Shown here: positions 25,866 to 34,182 of the stretch, piece by piece | How positions within the stretch are numbered: the first letter of the stretch is position 1 | Layout of the letters: every line of letters starts with the position of its first letter | Assembly (NCBI GenBank): GCA_903887775.1 | Contig: CAISRB010000027.1 | Span: forward strand, 62,001 to 126,000 | From: an uncultured Bacteroidales bacterium | GTDB lineage: Bacteria > Bacteroidota > Bacteroidia > Bacteroidales > FEN-979 | DNA: 64,000 bases | Direction of reading: 5' to 3' | Position numbers and translations under genes: made by a program | The notes under the pieces: generated by a model | Seen by the model: the letters and a program-made list of their open reading frames with translations, nothing else | What the model was told of the DNA's origin: nothing | Databases searched by the model: none

Positions 25866-26966
25866 ATCTCGTTCAACCGGCAATCTGCCCGCTTCTTCAA
25901 TGAGCTTTTTCATTCCCGAAACCGTCATTACAGGGTTTTGCTCTTCTGCGCCTGCAAGGGAATATATCCTCGTTGAATCGTTGATGGTCCCGTCCATATC
26001 ATCAACGCCAAAGGAAAGTGAAACCTGTGCCATTTTCCGGCCCAACGCAGGCCAGTACGCCTTAATATGAGGGAAGTTGTCGAGGTAAATGCGCGATACG
26101 GCAACCATTTTCATATCCTCAACCACTGAAACTTCGGGTATATCCTTCATTTCATTATTTGACCTGTGGAATTTGAGAGGGATAAAAGCATTAAACCCAT
26201 TGGTCAGCTTCTGAAGCTGTCTCAGCCTTTCAAGATGGTCAATCCGGTGTGCATAAGTTTCGACATGCCCGTAAAGCATAGTGGCATTCGAAGGAAGTCC
26301 CAGTTTGTGAGCGGTACGGTGAATCTCCAGCCAGTCGGCGGAACTGGTCTTCATCCCGCAGATCTGCTTACGGATTGTTTCATCGAAAATCTCCGCGCCT
26401 CCCCCGGGGACTGAATCGAGTCCGCAGTCCTTAAGATATTGCAGCCCTGTTGTAAAACTGAGGCCGGCTTTCCTGATCATATAATCCAGTTCCACAGCGG
26501 AATAAGCTTTCACATGCAAGCCGGGACGTAGTGATTTGATCTTTCTAAGAAGTTCACCGTAGTAAACTATATCTCTCTGCGGATGAACAGCCCCTGTAAT
26601 ATGGATCTCCCTGACAGTTTCATCCTGCTGGCCGACTTTTGCGAGTATTTCATCCACCGAAAGCTCCCATTTTGAAGCGCTGAAATGGTGTGAGAAGGAA
26701 CAGAATCTGCAATGGTTCACGCAAATGTTGGTAGGTTCCACATGGAAATTTCTGATAAACCATGCGTTGTTGCCGTTGTTCCTTGTCCTTACAACATCGG
26801 CAAGAACACCAAGGAGCCCGGGTTCAGCTTTCTCAAATAACAGAAGGCCTTCGGCAGGGCTCAGGGACCCACCGGAGACAACCTTATCTGCAATCGCCCC
26901 AAGTTCGGGTATCAGTGATTTTTGAAGGGTGTTAATTGTATCGTTTGTTCCGGGCAATTGGATCAC
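25842..26966 (-). CDS. mqnE: Aminofutalosine synthase
   Basis: A 374-residue radical-SAM enzyme. The 4Fe-4S motif CxxxCxxC is Cys82, Cys86, Cys89 (NICVNHCRFCSF). SVPGGGAEIFDETIR, LPSNATMLYGHVET and NAFIPLKFHRSNNEM are the MqnE pattern and distinguish it from the related MqnC. It adds a SAM-derived adenosyl group to the chorismate-derived enolpyruvyl benzoate made by MqnA. The start is a GTG at 26966 that overlaps the stop of the upstream protease gene (GTGA). No in-frame ATG occurs before the conserved region. Confidence 0.93.
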   Translation of the reverse strand: MIQLPGTNDTINTLQKSLIPELGAIADKVVSGGSLSPAEGLLLFEKAEPGLLGVLADVVRTRNNGNNAWFIRNFHVEPTNICVNHCRFCSFSHHFSASKWELSVDEILAKVGQQDETVREIHITGAVHPQRDIVYYGELLRKIKSLRPGLHVKAYSAVELDYMIRKAGLSFTTGLQYLKDCGLDSVPGGGAEIFDETIRKQICGMKTSSADWLEIHRTAHKLGLPSNATMLYGHVETYAHRIDHLERLRQLQKLTNGFNAFIPLKFHRSNNEMKDIPEVSVVEDMKMVAVSRIYLDNFPHIKAYWPALGRKMAQVSLSFGVDDMDGTINDSTRIYSLAGAEEQNPVMTVSGMKKLIEEAGRLPVERDSYYRPVV

Positions 26967-28627
26967 ATTTTGAGGAGTTTCATGCTTTTATAATAATTCC
27001 TGCCGGAGATGACAAGAAAGTACAAACCGGGTGAAAGGGATTGCAAGCCGACGACATACCTGCCTTTAGCCGTTTCGGTGATATTTAATGCCGTGCATGG
27101 ATTCCCGAGTACATCAAGCAGGGAGATATTCACTCCGCCTTCAGGCAAACTTTCATTCTCAAAATTTATAGTTGTTTTGTCATGTGCAGGATTGGGATAA
27201 AGGCTGATCGCTTCCATTGAATAGTCTTGTATTCCGAGCGCCCAACCTCCCATTGTTGTCACCCCGGTATTATGAGGATCAAGCCAGTATTTCAGAACAC
27301 TGGCCGAATCAGTACCGTTTTTATCCCAATGCCATGAAAATTTACCGTAATAATCCGACAGGTTAATCGAACCGGTGTCGCATGCGGAATCACCACCGGT
27401 AAGTGTTCCCACGATCTGGCCCTGGGGATTAAAGATAGGGGAACCTGAAGATCCGCCTTCGGTCACTCCATGTCCGTGAACCGTAAAGGTCCAAAACACC
27501 TCCCAAAAGCATGGGCTTGGGTTTCCCGGGTAATTTGAGGACAACAATGGTAATATATAGGTTGAAATCTTTTTTACATCACCGGCAGGATGATGTATTC
27601 CTGTTCCGTTGGGACTTGAAACCTCTTCACGGCTCCAACCGTTAAAATAAACATGAAGTGAATCGGGAATGCTCTCAGTGAGACGGACAAGGTAAAAATC
27701 AGAACCAGTATACTCGGTACCCCCATGAGCTTTCATGACTGCACCAAGTAATGACTTCCCTGCCAGGGGTATGGTGTTGGGACATCCGGGCATCTCATAA
27801 TTGAAATAGATCAGCCACTGGCTCAGATCAACGGGGCGTGAGTACCTGCCGCAATGATTTGCGGTAAGGAGGTAGGGAGTCCCGTCATTATCGGTGTTAT
27901 TTATCATCGAGCCCGAACAGATCCTTGAACCTCCCAGGCTATCCTTGATGATGATTTTCACGACTCCCCTTTTTTGCTTTTGCCAGTTATTCGCCTCAGA
28001 ACAATTTACATTGACTTCACAATTTCCTGCCGAAGCGACAGGGTTGTTTTCTTCATATGAAGTGAAACCCCTGAAAGCATAGGCCACTTCCGAAATATGC
28101 ATTTCGGGAATTGCCAGGTCAGTCGGGGCGTCATATTCAAGAACCAGGGTTTCACCTGCGATCAACGGGCATGCAAAAGTGCCGAATGAATTTGTGTTTG
28201 CTGATGTGTATGCCCCAAACATCATCGTCCGTGAAGGATTGTACACAAAAAGTTTACCACCTTCCGGTATGCTGAAACGGTCAAAATACAGCATGAGAGC
28301 TTTGGCTCCGGCCGAACGTATAGCCAGTCTCCAAACCCTTTGCCCGTCCTGAAGGAGTTCAGTATTCCCCGAATTAGTCATCGACATGTTTACAGGGAGA
28401 TTGATCGTGAAGCGGTATGGAAGTGATGACTCTTTTTCATTCTCAGCAACAACAGCTGCCGAAGGGGGTGGGATATCAGAAGTAACGACATTCACCGAAC
28501 TCATAGCTCTCCCAAAACTTAAGGGAACTCCTCCTGTCTGATGCTGAGCTGAAACCGGTTCTATACAAAGTAAAATAATGATAATGATTGCGAACACAAT
28601 CCTCAGACCGAAAAAAAATATCTTCAT
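26963..28627 (-). CDS. Secreted trypsin-like serine endopeptidase with T9SS sorting domain
   Basis: 554 residues. The signal peptide ends near PVSAQ. A beta-rich pro-region covers about residues 30-190. The protease domain resembles lysyl endopeptidases: YLLTANHCGRY holds the catalytic His, TGSDFYLVRLTES the Asp, and TEGGSSGSPIFNPQG the nucleophilic Ser, with paired cysteines (NCEVNVNC, CSGSM, PGCPN). The last 80 residues start SLYPNPAHDKTTINF and end YYKSMKLLKM, a type A sorting signal. A cell-surface or secreted enzyme for protein breakdown is likely. It is linked to mqnE by a 4-bp overlap, which is functionally odd. Confidence 0.9.
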   Translation of the reverse strand: MKIFFFGLRIVFAIIIIILLCIEPVSAQHQTGGVPLSFGRAMSSVNVVTSDIPPPSAAVVAENEKESSLPYRFTINLPVNMSMTNSGNTELLQDGQRVWRLAIRSAGAKALMLYFDRFSIPEGGKLFVYNPSRTMMFGAYTSANTNSFGTFACPLIAGETLVLEYDAPTDLAIPEMHISEVAYAFRGFTSYEENNPVASAGNCEVNVNCSEANNWQKQKRGVVKIIIKDSLGGSRICSGSMINNTDNDGTPYLLTANHCGRYSRPVDLSQWLIYFNYEMPGCPNTIPLAGKSLLGAVMKAHGGTEYTGSDFYLVRLTESIPDSLHVYFNGWSREEVSSPNGTGIHHPAGDVKKISTYILPLLSSNYPGNPSPCFWEVFWTFTVHGHGVTEGGSSGSPIFNPQGQIVGTLTGGDSACDTGSINLSDYYGKFSWHWDKNGTDSASVLKYWLDPHNTGVTTMGGWALGIQDYSMEAISLYPNPAHDKTTINFENESLPEGGVNISLLDVLGNPCTALNITETAKGRYVVGLQSLSPGLYFLVISGRNYYKSMKLLKM

Positions 28628-28662
28628 GAAGCTGGTTTTCGTCGTGGTTTATTTAACCCGGG

Positions 28663-28670
28663 CAAAGGTA
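28663..28670 (-). promoter_or_regulatory. -7 box for the protease-mqnE transcript
   Basis: TACCTTTG on the minus strand (plus-strand CAAAGGTA), a full TAnnTTTG match 36 bp before the protease ATG. No TTTG -33 box is obvious. Confidence 0.5.
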
Positions 28671-28721
28671 AAGATTATCCGGATAAAAGCATGGGCCTTC
28701 CGATCATATCCTGAATTGTAT

Positions 28722-28729
28722 TATTTTTG
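28722..28729 (+). promoter_or_regulatory. -7 box for the MFS transporter gene
   Basis: TATTTTTG, a full TAnnTTTG match. It lies inside the longest possible reading frame (ATG at 28578) and so supports the shorter start at 28806, leaving a leader of about 70 nt. Confidence 0.5.
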
Positions 28730-28805
28730 GAAGCCAGGATCATTTCCTGAAGAACCGGGGCTAAACGGTCGTGCATTCGAAAAAGAAAAACGTAAACCAT
28801 TCATC

Positions 28806-30248
28806 ATGTCTCAAACATTATTGATCAAGAAGGAACCACCCGCAGCACTGCGCTGGATTGTGCTTGTTTTTATCAGCCTGGCCATGTTCGGGAACTATTA
28901 TATATACGACAGCATAAGTCCACTTGCAGTTGCACTTAAAACCCAGCTTAAGTTCACCGACAGCGATCTTGGTTTGCTTCAGGGTATCTATAGTTTTCCG
29001 AATATCATCATGGTCCTTATCGGCGGCCTGATCATCGACCGCATAGGCACGAAGAAAGCAGCTCTCATCTTTTCCCTTCTCGTTTTTCTCGGAGCCTTTA
29101 TTACGGTCCTGCGCGGGGATATTTACCTGATGGCCGCCGGCAGGCTTATCTTCGGACTTGGCGCCGAAAGCATGATCGTAGCTATTACGACGGTTGTTGC
29201 CCAATGGTTTAAAGGGAAGCAGCTTTCCTTTGCATTCGGCCTCAACCTCACAGTCGCCCGGCTTGGGTCATTCCTCGCCCTGAATTCCCAGACCTGGGGC
29301 AGGAACCTTTATTCGCATTGGCAAAATCCTCTCTGGGTCTCTGTAGGCGCCGGAGTAATAAGTGTACTCACACTCGGGATCTTTTATTTCATCGATAGTT
29401 ATTCTCATAAGAATTACAACCTGGCCCATGCCGGCGAGCAGGATAAAGTGATCCTTTCAGATGTCTTTTCATTTTTAAAAAACCGTATAATAACCTGCGC
29501 CGTCCTCCTGGCTACAGTATTCATAATGATCAATTACATCCTGCATGCCGAAATTGAACTGATGCTCCAGATCGTCATGTACGTCCTGATCGTTGTTTTT
29601 TCCTTCCTGAATTTCAGGGCCTTCAGCAAATCATACTGGTTCATTGTGATGCTCTGTATCACATTTTATTCGGCTATGTTCCCTTTCCAGACCTTTGCGA
29701 TTAAATTTTTCCAGGAAGCACATGGGGTAACCCCCGAATACGCGGGATTCCTCTCCAGCATACTTACACTCTCGGCCATGATCTTCACCCCTCTTTTCGG
29801 GCTGCTTTCCGATTTCATCGGGAAACGATCCGTGCTGATGATGTTCGGCTCACTGCTAATCATCCCCGTATACCTGATGATGGGCTATACCAGTATCAAC
29901 CTTCTGATCCCTATGAGCATCATGGGGATTGCATTCTCACTGGTACCGGCAGTAATGTGGCCTTCGGTCTCACTCGTCACACCGGCCTCGAAACTGGGCA
30001 CTGCCTATGGGCTCATGACGATGATACAGAATATAGGCTTGTTCGGCTTCAATATCGTTATCGGCTGGGCAAATGATGTTTCGAAAGCCAGCGCTGAACA
30101 CCCCCAGGGTTATCATATGGGCATGTGGATCTTCAGTGTTCTTGGATTTTTCGGTCTTCTGTTTGCATTCCTTTTGAGAAGAAACGAGTCAGGGCCGAAC
30201 AAATTCGGGCTCGAGTACGGAACGAACTTCAATAAAAGACCAAATTAA
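28806..30248 (+). CDS. MFS transporter
   Basis: 480 residues from the ATG at 28806. The longer frame from 28578 adds 76 residues with no family likeness and crosses the divergent promoter region. About 12 hydrophobic helices are visible. The loop 2-3 signature GGLIIDRIGTKKAALIF and the second-half equivalent GLLSDFIGKRSVLMMFG are both present. A charged central loop separates the halves. The two extra central helices around residues 230-290 (ILHAEIELMLQIVMYVLI) are notable. The substrate is unknown. It lies upstream of mqnB, but a 44 bp gap leaves co-transcription open. Confidence 0.88.
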   Translation: MSQTLLIKKEPPAALRWIVLVFISLAMFGNYYIYDSISPLAVALKTQLKFTDSDLGLLQGIYSFPNIIMVLIGGLIIDRIGTKKAALIFSLLVFLGAFITVLRGDIYLMAAGRLIFGLGAESMIVAITTVVAQWFKGKQLSFAFGLNLTVARLGSFLALNSQTWGRNLYSHWQNPLWVSVGAGVISVLTLGIFYFIDSYSHKNYNLAHAGEQDKVILSDVFSFLKNRIITCAVLLATVFIMINYILHAEIELMLQIVMYVLIVVFSFLNFRAFSKSYWFIVMLCITFYSAMFPFQTFAIKFFQEAHGVTPEYAGFLSSILTLSAMIFTPLFGLLSDFIGKRSVLMMFGSLLIIPVYLMMGYTSINLLIPMSIMGIAFSLVPAVMWPSVSLVTPASKLGTAYGLMTMIQNIGLFGFNIVIGWANDVSKASAEHPQGYHMGMWIFSVLGFFGLLFAFLLRRNESGPNKFGLEYGTNFNKRPN

Positions 30249-30292
30249 ACGTTATTCCTGAATCATAAGGAACCTCAGAACTTACGCCATTC

Positions 30293-30994
30293 ATGAGAAT
30301 ACTTATCGTCGTCGCAACAGTCGCCGAAGTACGACCCCTTTTACAGAGACTTACATTCACAGGCTCTGATGGAGAATTCCTCCAGCATTATGAGTTTCAG
30401 AAACATTTGATTGACTTGCTGGTGACCGGGGTTGGGATGACTCATACCGCATTCCACCTCGGTAAGCAATTCAGCAGACAGACTTATGACCTTGCGATGA
30501 ATGTCGGGATTGCCGGGGCATACTCAAGCAGTGCAAAGATAGGAACTGTTTACCAGGTAAATGCCGAGATCTTTGGCTTACTCGGAGTCGAAGATGAAGA
30601 AAACTATCTTTCACTCTTTGACCTGGGGCTTCAGGATCCTGATTCCTTTCCATATGAAGGCGGATGGCTGATCAACCGGAAACCACCGGTTACGGTAACA
30701 CTAAAGAAACTTCCGGTTGCCAGAGGAGTTACGGTAAGCCTTATCTATACCCACAGGGACACAATTGAAACGTTGAAGCAGATGTATCATGCCGATCTGG
30801 AAAGTATGGAAGGGGCGGCTTTTTTCTATGCCTGCCTGGCAGAAGGCATTCCGTTTATCGAAATCCGTTCAGTATCAAACTATGTGGCAGAGCGTGATAA
30901 ATCCCAGTGGAACATTCCTGCAGCCATTCAAAACCTGGATAAGGCTCTGGATCACCTGCTCAGAGAACTTGCCCAGGTAAAAATCAGCTTGTGA
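30293..30994 (+). CDS. mqnB: Futalosine hydrolase
   Basis: A 233-residue nucleoside-phosphorylase-fold enzyme releasing the base from (amino)futalosine in menaquinone synthesis. ILIVVATVAEVRPLLQRL opens it. MNVGIAGAYSS, then the late DLESMEGAAFFYACLAEGIPFIEIRSVSNY segment with its Glu-Ser-Met-Glu motif, are typical of MTA/SAH-nucleosidase relatives. The RSVSNY with Asn is shared by MqnB. Its TGA overlaps the ATG of mqnD by one base, so the pair is coupled. Confidence 0.92.
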   Translation: MRILIVVATVAEVRPLLQRLTFTGSDGEFLQHYEFQKHLIDLLVTGVGMTHTAFHLGKQFSRQTYDLAMNVGIAGAYSSSAKIGTVYQVNAEIFGLLGVEDEENYLSLFDLGLQDPDSFPYEGGWLINRKPPVTVTLKKLPVARGVTVSLIYTHRDTIETLKQMYHADLESMEGAAFFYACLAEGIPFIEIRSVSNYVAERDKSQWNIPAAIQNLDKALDHLLRELAQVKISL

Positions 30995-31794
30995 TGATAC
31001 AGCTTTCATTTTCCCCCTGCCCCAACGATACCTTTATCTTCGATGCCCTGGTCCATGGGAAGATCGACCTGGAGGGATTAAAGTTCGAATTCCGGATGCT
31101 GGATGTTGAAACGCTGAACCACCTGGCCTTAAAAGGCCAGGCTGAGATGACCAAAGTCAGCTATCATACGTATTTGTACCTGCAGCGATCCTATGTTTTG
31201 CTGCAAAGCGGCAGCGCCCTGGGAAACGGCAACGGCCCCCTGCTGATTGCAAAAAAAGATATTCCCCCGGAAGAGATGCCTTTTCTCACAGTTGCAATAC
31301 CTGGTGAATATACCACCGCCCACCTTCTTTTCCGACTGGCTTATCCTGAGGCGGCTCTTAAGCGTTTTATGGTTTTCAGCGGGATAGAGGAAGCAATACT
31401 GAGCGATAAGGTTGATGCCGGTGTAATCATTCACGAGAACAGGTTTACATACCAGGACAAAGGACTTATTAAAATACTTGACCTCGGCGAATTCTGGGAA
31501 AACCTCACGAAAGCCCCGATCCCGCTGGGAGGCATAGTGGTAAAAAAAAGCCTGGGCTATGAGATTATCAATAAACTTAACCGGATCATGCACCGGAGCG
31601 TAGAGTATGCCATGCTTAACGGCCCTGATGTGATGCCTTTTGTGAGGGCGAACGCTCAGGAAATGCAGGAAGAAGTCATGATGAAACATATAGGCCTCTA
31701 TGTTAACGAATTTACCCTTCATTTGGGGGAGCAGGGCACAGCTGCTGTGTCAAAACTTATGGAATTAGCCAGGCAAAAGAATCTGATCTTATAA
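30994..31794 (+). CDS. mqnD: 1,4-dihydroxy-6-naphthoate synthase
   Basis: 266 residues from the ATG at 30994 (a GTG at 30991 is one codon upstream). A periplasmic-binding-protein-like fold enzyme that converts cyclic dehypoxanthinyl futalosine to 1,4-dihydroxy-6-naphthoate. SFSPCPNDTFIFDALVHG at the N-terminus is diagnostic for MqnD. VSYHTYLYL and HENRFTYQ with the conserved His follow. With mqnE and mqnB this shows the futalosine route. The mqnA and mqnC genes are not in the window. Confidence 0.94.
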   Translation: MIQLSFSPCPNDTFIFDALVHGKIDLEGLKFEFRMLDVETLNHLALKGQAEMTKVSYHTYLYLQRSYVLLQSGSALGNGNGPLLIAKKDIPPEEMPFLTVAIPGEYTTAHLLFRLAYPEAALKRFMVFSGIEEAILSDKVDAGVIIHENRFTYQDKGLIKILDLGEFWENLTKAPIPLGGIVVKKSLGYEIINKLNRIMHRSVEYAMLNGPDVMPFVRANAQEMQEEVMMKHIGLYVNEFTLHLGEQGTAAVSKLMELARQKNLIL

Positions 31795-31807
31795 TTTACG
31801 ATGCTTT

Positions 31808-33124
31808 ATGGAGAACCTTTCACCAGATAAAATTTCAACTGCTTTCAGAAAAGCGCTACAGGCAGGACTGATCCGGGAGGTCGACAGCGCCGTTATCTTC
31901 TACGACATTTCCTTCCTGCAAAAGCGGATCACCGACCTTAAATCATGCTTCCCCCAGGGAACACTTCACGGGCTTGCAATTAAGGCTTGTCCCCTTACAG
32001 GTATCATGAAGCTTACAAAAGACCTGGGATGCGGGGTTGAGGCAGCTTCAATGGGTGAAGTCAAATTAGCCCTTCATAACGGGTTCAAGCCGGAAATGAT
32101 AATTTATGATTCTCCGGTAAAAACTCATGAAGAGCTGGAGTTTGCCCTGAATGAAGGTGTTCATCTGAACCTGGATAATTTTTCGGAGCTGGAAAGGGTA
32201 AAAGGGCTGTTGGCGAAGAGCGGGGAGCGGCCGGTGAAAAGTAACATTGGTATAAGAATAAACCCGCAGGTGGGTCTGGGGACCATTCTGGAATCAAGTG
32301 TTGCCGGGGAATATTCCAAATTCGGAATTCCTCTTAAATTTAAACAGGAAGAGCTGATAAATGCATTCATCGAGAATGATTTTCTTACCGGGATGCACCT
32401 GCATGTAGGATCCCAGGGTTGCTCGCTCGAAATGCTCGTTGAAGGTACTGGAAAGCTGTATGACCTGATGCTCGAGATCAACAGGCGTACAATGAAACAA
32501 AAAGGGTTCAGTCAGGTCAGTATCTTCGATATAGGCGGAGGCCTGCCTGTTTCTTATTTCCGGGATAAACAACCGGTCGGGATGCAGACGTATGTTACAG
32601 CGCTGAAGCAGAGAGCGCCCGGTCTTTTCTTTGATGCTTCATCAAAAGATCATGGAGGAATCAGGCTGATGACCGAATTTGGACGATGGGCCTATACTAA
32701 TTCGGGCTGGACGGTGAGCCGCGTGGAATATGTAAAACAGGATCCGGGAATAAATACCGCGATGATCCATGTAGGCGCCGATCTTTTCCTTCGCGAATGT
32801 TTAAACCAGAAAGACTGGTCACATGAATACACCGTGCTTGACAGAAATGGCCAAATTAAAACGGGGTTCGCAGCTAACCCCTGGAACCTTGCAGGTCCGC
32901 TGTGTTTCTCAGGCGACATCATGGCAAAAGGTTTATCTTTACCTGAAGTACATGAAGGAGACTATGTCGTTATCCATGATACAGGGGGATATACTTTCTC
33001 AATGTGGTCAAGGTTTAACAGCAGGTTCATTCCGAGGATCCTCGGCTATTATTTCGATGGGGAGAAGTTCATACAACTTAAGGAAAGGGAAGAGATAGAG
33101 GATATTATAAGGTTTTGGACGTGA
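31808..33124 (+). CDS. Fold-type III PLP-dependent decarboxylase, substrate uncertain
   Basis: A 438-residue member of the diaminopimelate/ornithine/arginine decarboxylase group. PLP-lysine candidate Lys59 lies in LHGLAIKACPLTG. GMHLHVGSQGCSLEM and DIGGGLPVSYF bind the cofactor phosphate. The C-terminal GPLCFSGDIMAKG supplies the cross-subunit Cys, and DTGGYTFSMWSRFNSR replaces the usual GAY...Y(N) segment. These replacements differ from typical LysA, so I give no symbol. Substrates such as diaminopimelate or a polyamine precursor are all possible. It is 13 bp after mqnD and probably in the same transcript. Confidence 0.75.
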   Translation: MENLSPDKISTAFRKALQAGLIREVDSAVIFYDISFLQKRITDLKSCFPQGTLHGLAIKACPLTGIMKLTKDLGCGVEAASMGEVKLALHNGFKPEMIIYDSPVKTHEELEFALNEGVHLNLDNFSELERVKGLLAKSGERPVKSNIGIRINPQVGLGTILESSVAGEYSKFGIPLKFKQEELINAFIENDFLTGMHLHVGSQGCSLEMLVEGTGKLYDLMLEINRRTMKQKGFSQVSIFDIGGGLPVSYFRDKQPVGMQTYVTALKQRAPGLFFDASSKDHGGIRLMTEFGRWAYTNSGWTVSRVEYVKQDPGINTAMIHVGADLFLRECLNQKDWSHEYTVLDRNGQIKTGFAANPWNLAGPLCFSGDIMAKGLSLPEVHEGDYVVIHDTGGYTFSMWSRFNSRFIPRILGYYFDGEKFIQLKEREEIEDIIRFWT

Positions 33125-33134
33125 TATGATGTAC

Positions 33135-33194
33135 CATTTACGATTTAACGCTGAACGCCATAACGCTGAACGCCATAACGATTTACGATTTCGA
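33135..33194. repeat. ACG-phased 7/8-mer array
   Basis: Units ending in ACG: CATTTACG, ATTTAACG, CTGAACG, CCATAACG, CTGAACG, CCATAACG, ATTTACG, ATTTCG. It contains two perfect copies of the 15-mer AACGCTGAACGCCAT (33147-33161 and 33162-33176). It fills most of the gap before hldD. Confidence 0.85.
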
Positions 33195-33215
33195 AGAAGT
33201 AACAGTTAATACGAT

Positions 33216-34181
33216 ATGATTATAGTTACGGGAGCTGCGGGGTTTATCGGGAGTTGCCTCGTTGGCAAACTGAACAACAGGGGAATCACAGACATTATTA
33301 TCGTCGATGATTTTTCCCATCCCGAAAAGAGTAACAATTATACTCATAAAGCATACCGTGAGAAGGTCGGGCGTAAGGATCTCTTCTCATGGATGCCTGC
33401 CCGCGCAAAAGAGATTGAATTCATTTATCATATCGGGGCCCGTACCGATACTGCCGAATTCAACATGCAGGTATTTGACGAACTGAATACAGGCTACAGT
33501 AAAAAGATCTGGACGTTCTGCGCTGAACACGGAATTCCATTGGTTTATGCATCTTCGGCTGCCACATACGGCGACGGTTCGCTTGGATATAACGACAGCC
33601 ATGAACTCGTGGCCCGGCTTCATCCCCTGAACCCATATGGGATCTCTAAAAACGAATTTGATAAGTGGGTATTGCAGCAGGCTTCTTCTCCCCCGGCCTG
33701 GTTCGGCTTTAAATTTTTCAATGTTTTCGGCCCTAATGAATATCATAAAGGGCGGATGGCATCCGTGGTCTTTCATGCCTTTAACCAGATTACAACAAAT
33801 GGCAAAGTGAAGCTGTTCCGTTCCCACCGTCCGGATTACGAGGACGGGAAACAGCTTCGTGATTTCATTTATGTTAAGGATGTGGTTGATGTGCTGTACT
33901 TCTTTTATGAATACCGTGGCAAGCCGGGCATATATAACCTGGGTACCGGGAAGGCCCGTTCTTTTCTCGACCTGGCAAATGCAGTTTTTTACGCCCGGGG
34001 ACTGGAACCGGCAATTGAATTTATTGACACACCTGCAGACATACGGGATAAATACCAGTATTTTACCGAAGCAAAAATGGATAAATTAATGCAGGCCGGT
34101 TATTCGAAGCCTTTCTTCAGCCTTGAAGACGGCATCACTGAATACGTTCAGGCATACATGCAGTCATCAAGATATTACTAA
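33216..34181 (+). CDS. hldD: ADP-L-glycero-D-manno-heptose 6-epimerase
   Basis: A 321-residue short-chain dehydrogenase/reductase-type epimerase. The Rossmann loop is TGAAGFIGSCLV, the catalytic Tyr-Lys pair is in NPYGISKNEFDKW, and the family segments are YHIGARTDTAEFN, FNVFGPNEYHKG and RDFIYVKDVVDV. It makes the heptose precursor for the lipopolysaccharide core. It is followed one base later by the ATG of the large outer-membrane protein gene, suggesting coupling. Confidence 0.92.
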   Translation: MIIVTGAAGFIGSCLVGKLNNRGITDIIIVDDFSHPEKSNNYTHKAYREKVGRKDLFSWMPARAKEIEFIYHIGARTDTAEFNMQVFDELNTGYSKKIWTFCAEHGIPLVYASSAATYGDGSLGYNDSHELVARLHPLNPYGISKNEFDKWVLQQASSPPAWFGFKFFNVFGPNEYHKGRMASVVFHAFNQITTNGKVKLFRSHRPDYEDGKQLRDFIYVKDVVDVLYFFYEYRGKPGIYNLGTGKARSFLDLANAVFYARGLEPAIEFIDTPADIRDKYQYFTEAKMDKLMQAGYSKPFFSLEDGITEYVQAYMQSSRYY

Positions 34182-34182
34182 G

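Noticed and set aside
28578-28805. 76-residue N-terminal extension of the MFS transporter
   Set aside because: It overlaps the 5' end of the divergent protease gene and contains the promoter region; the recognisable protein begins at 28806.
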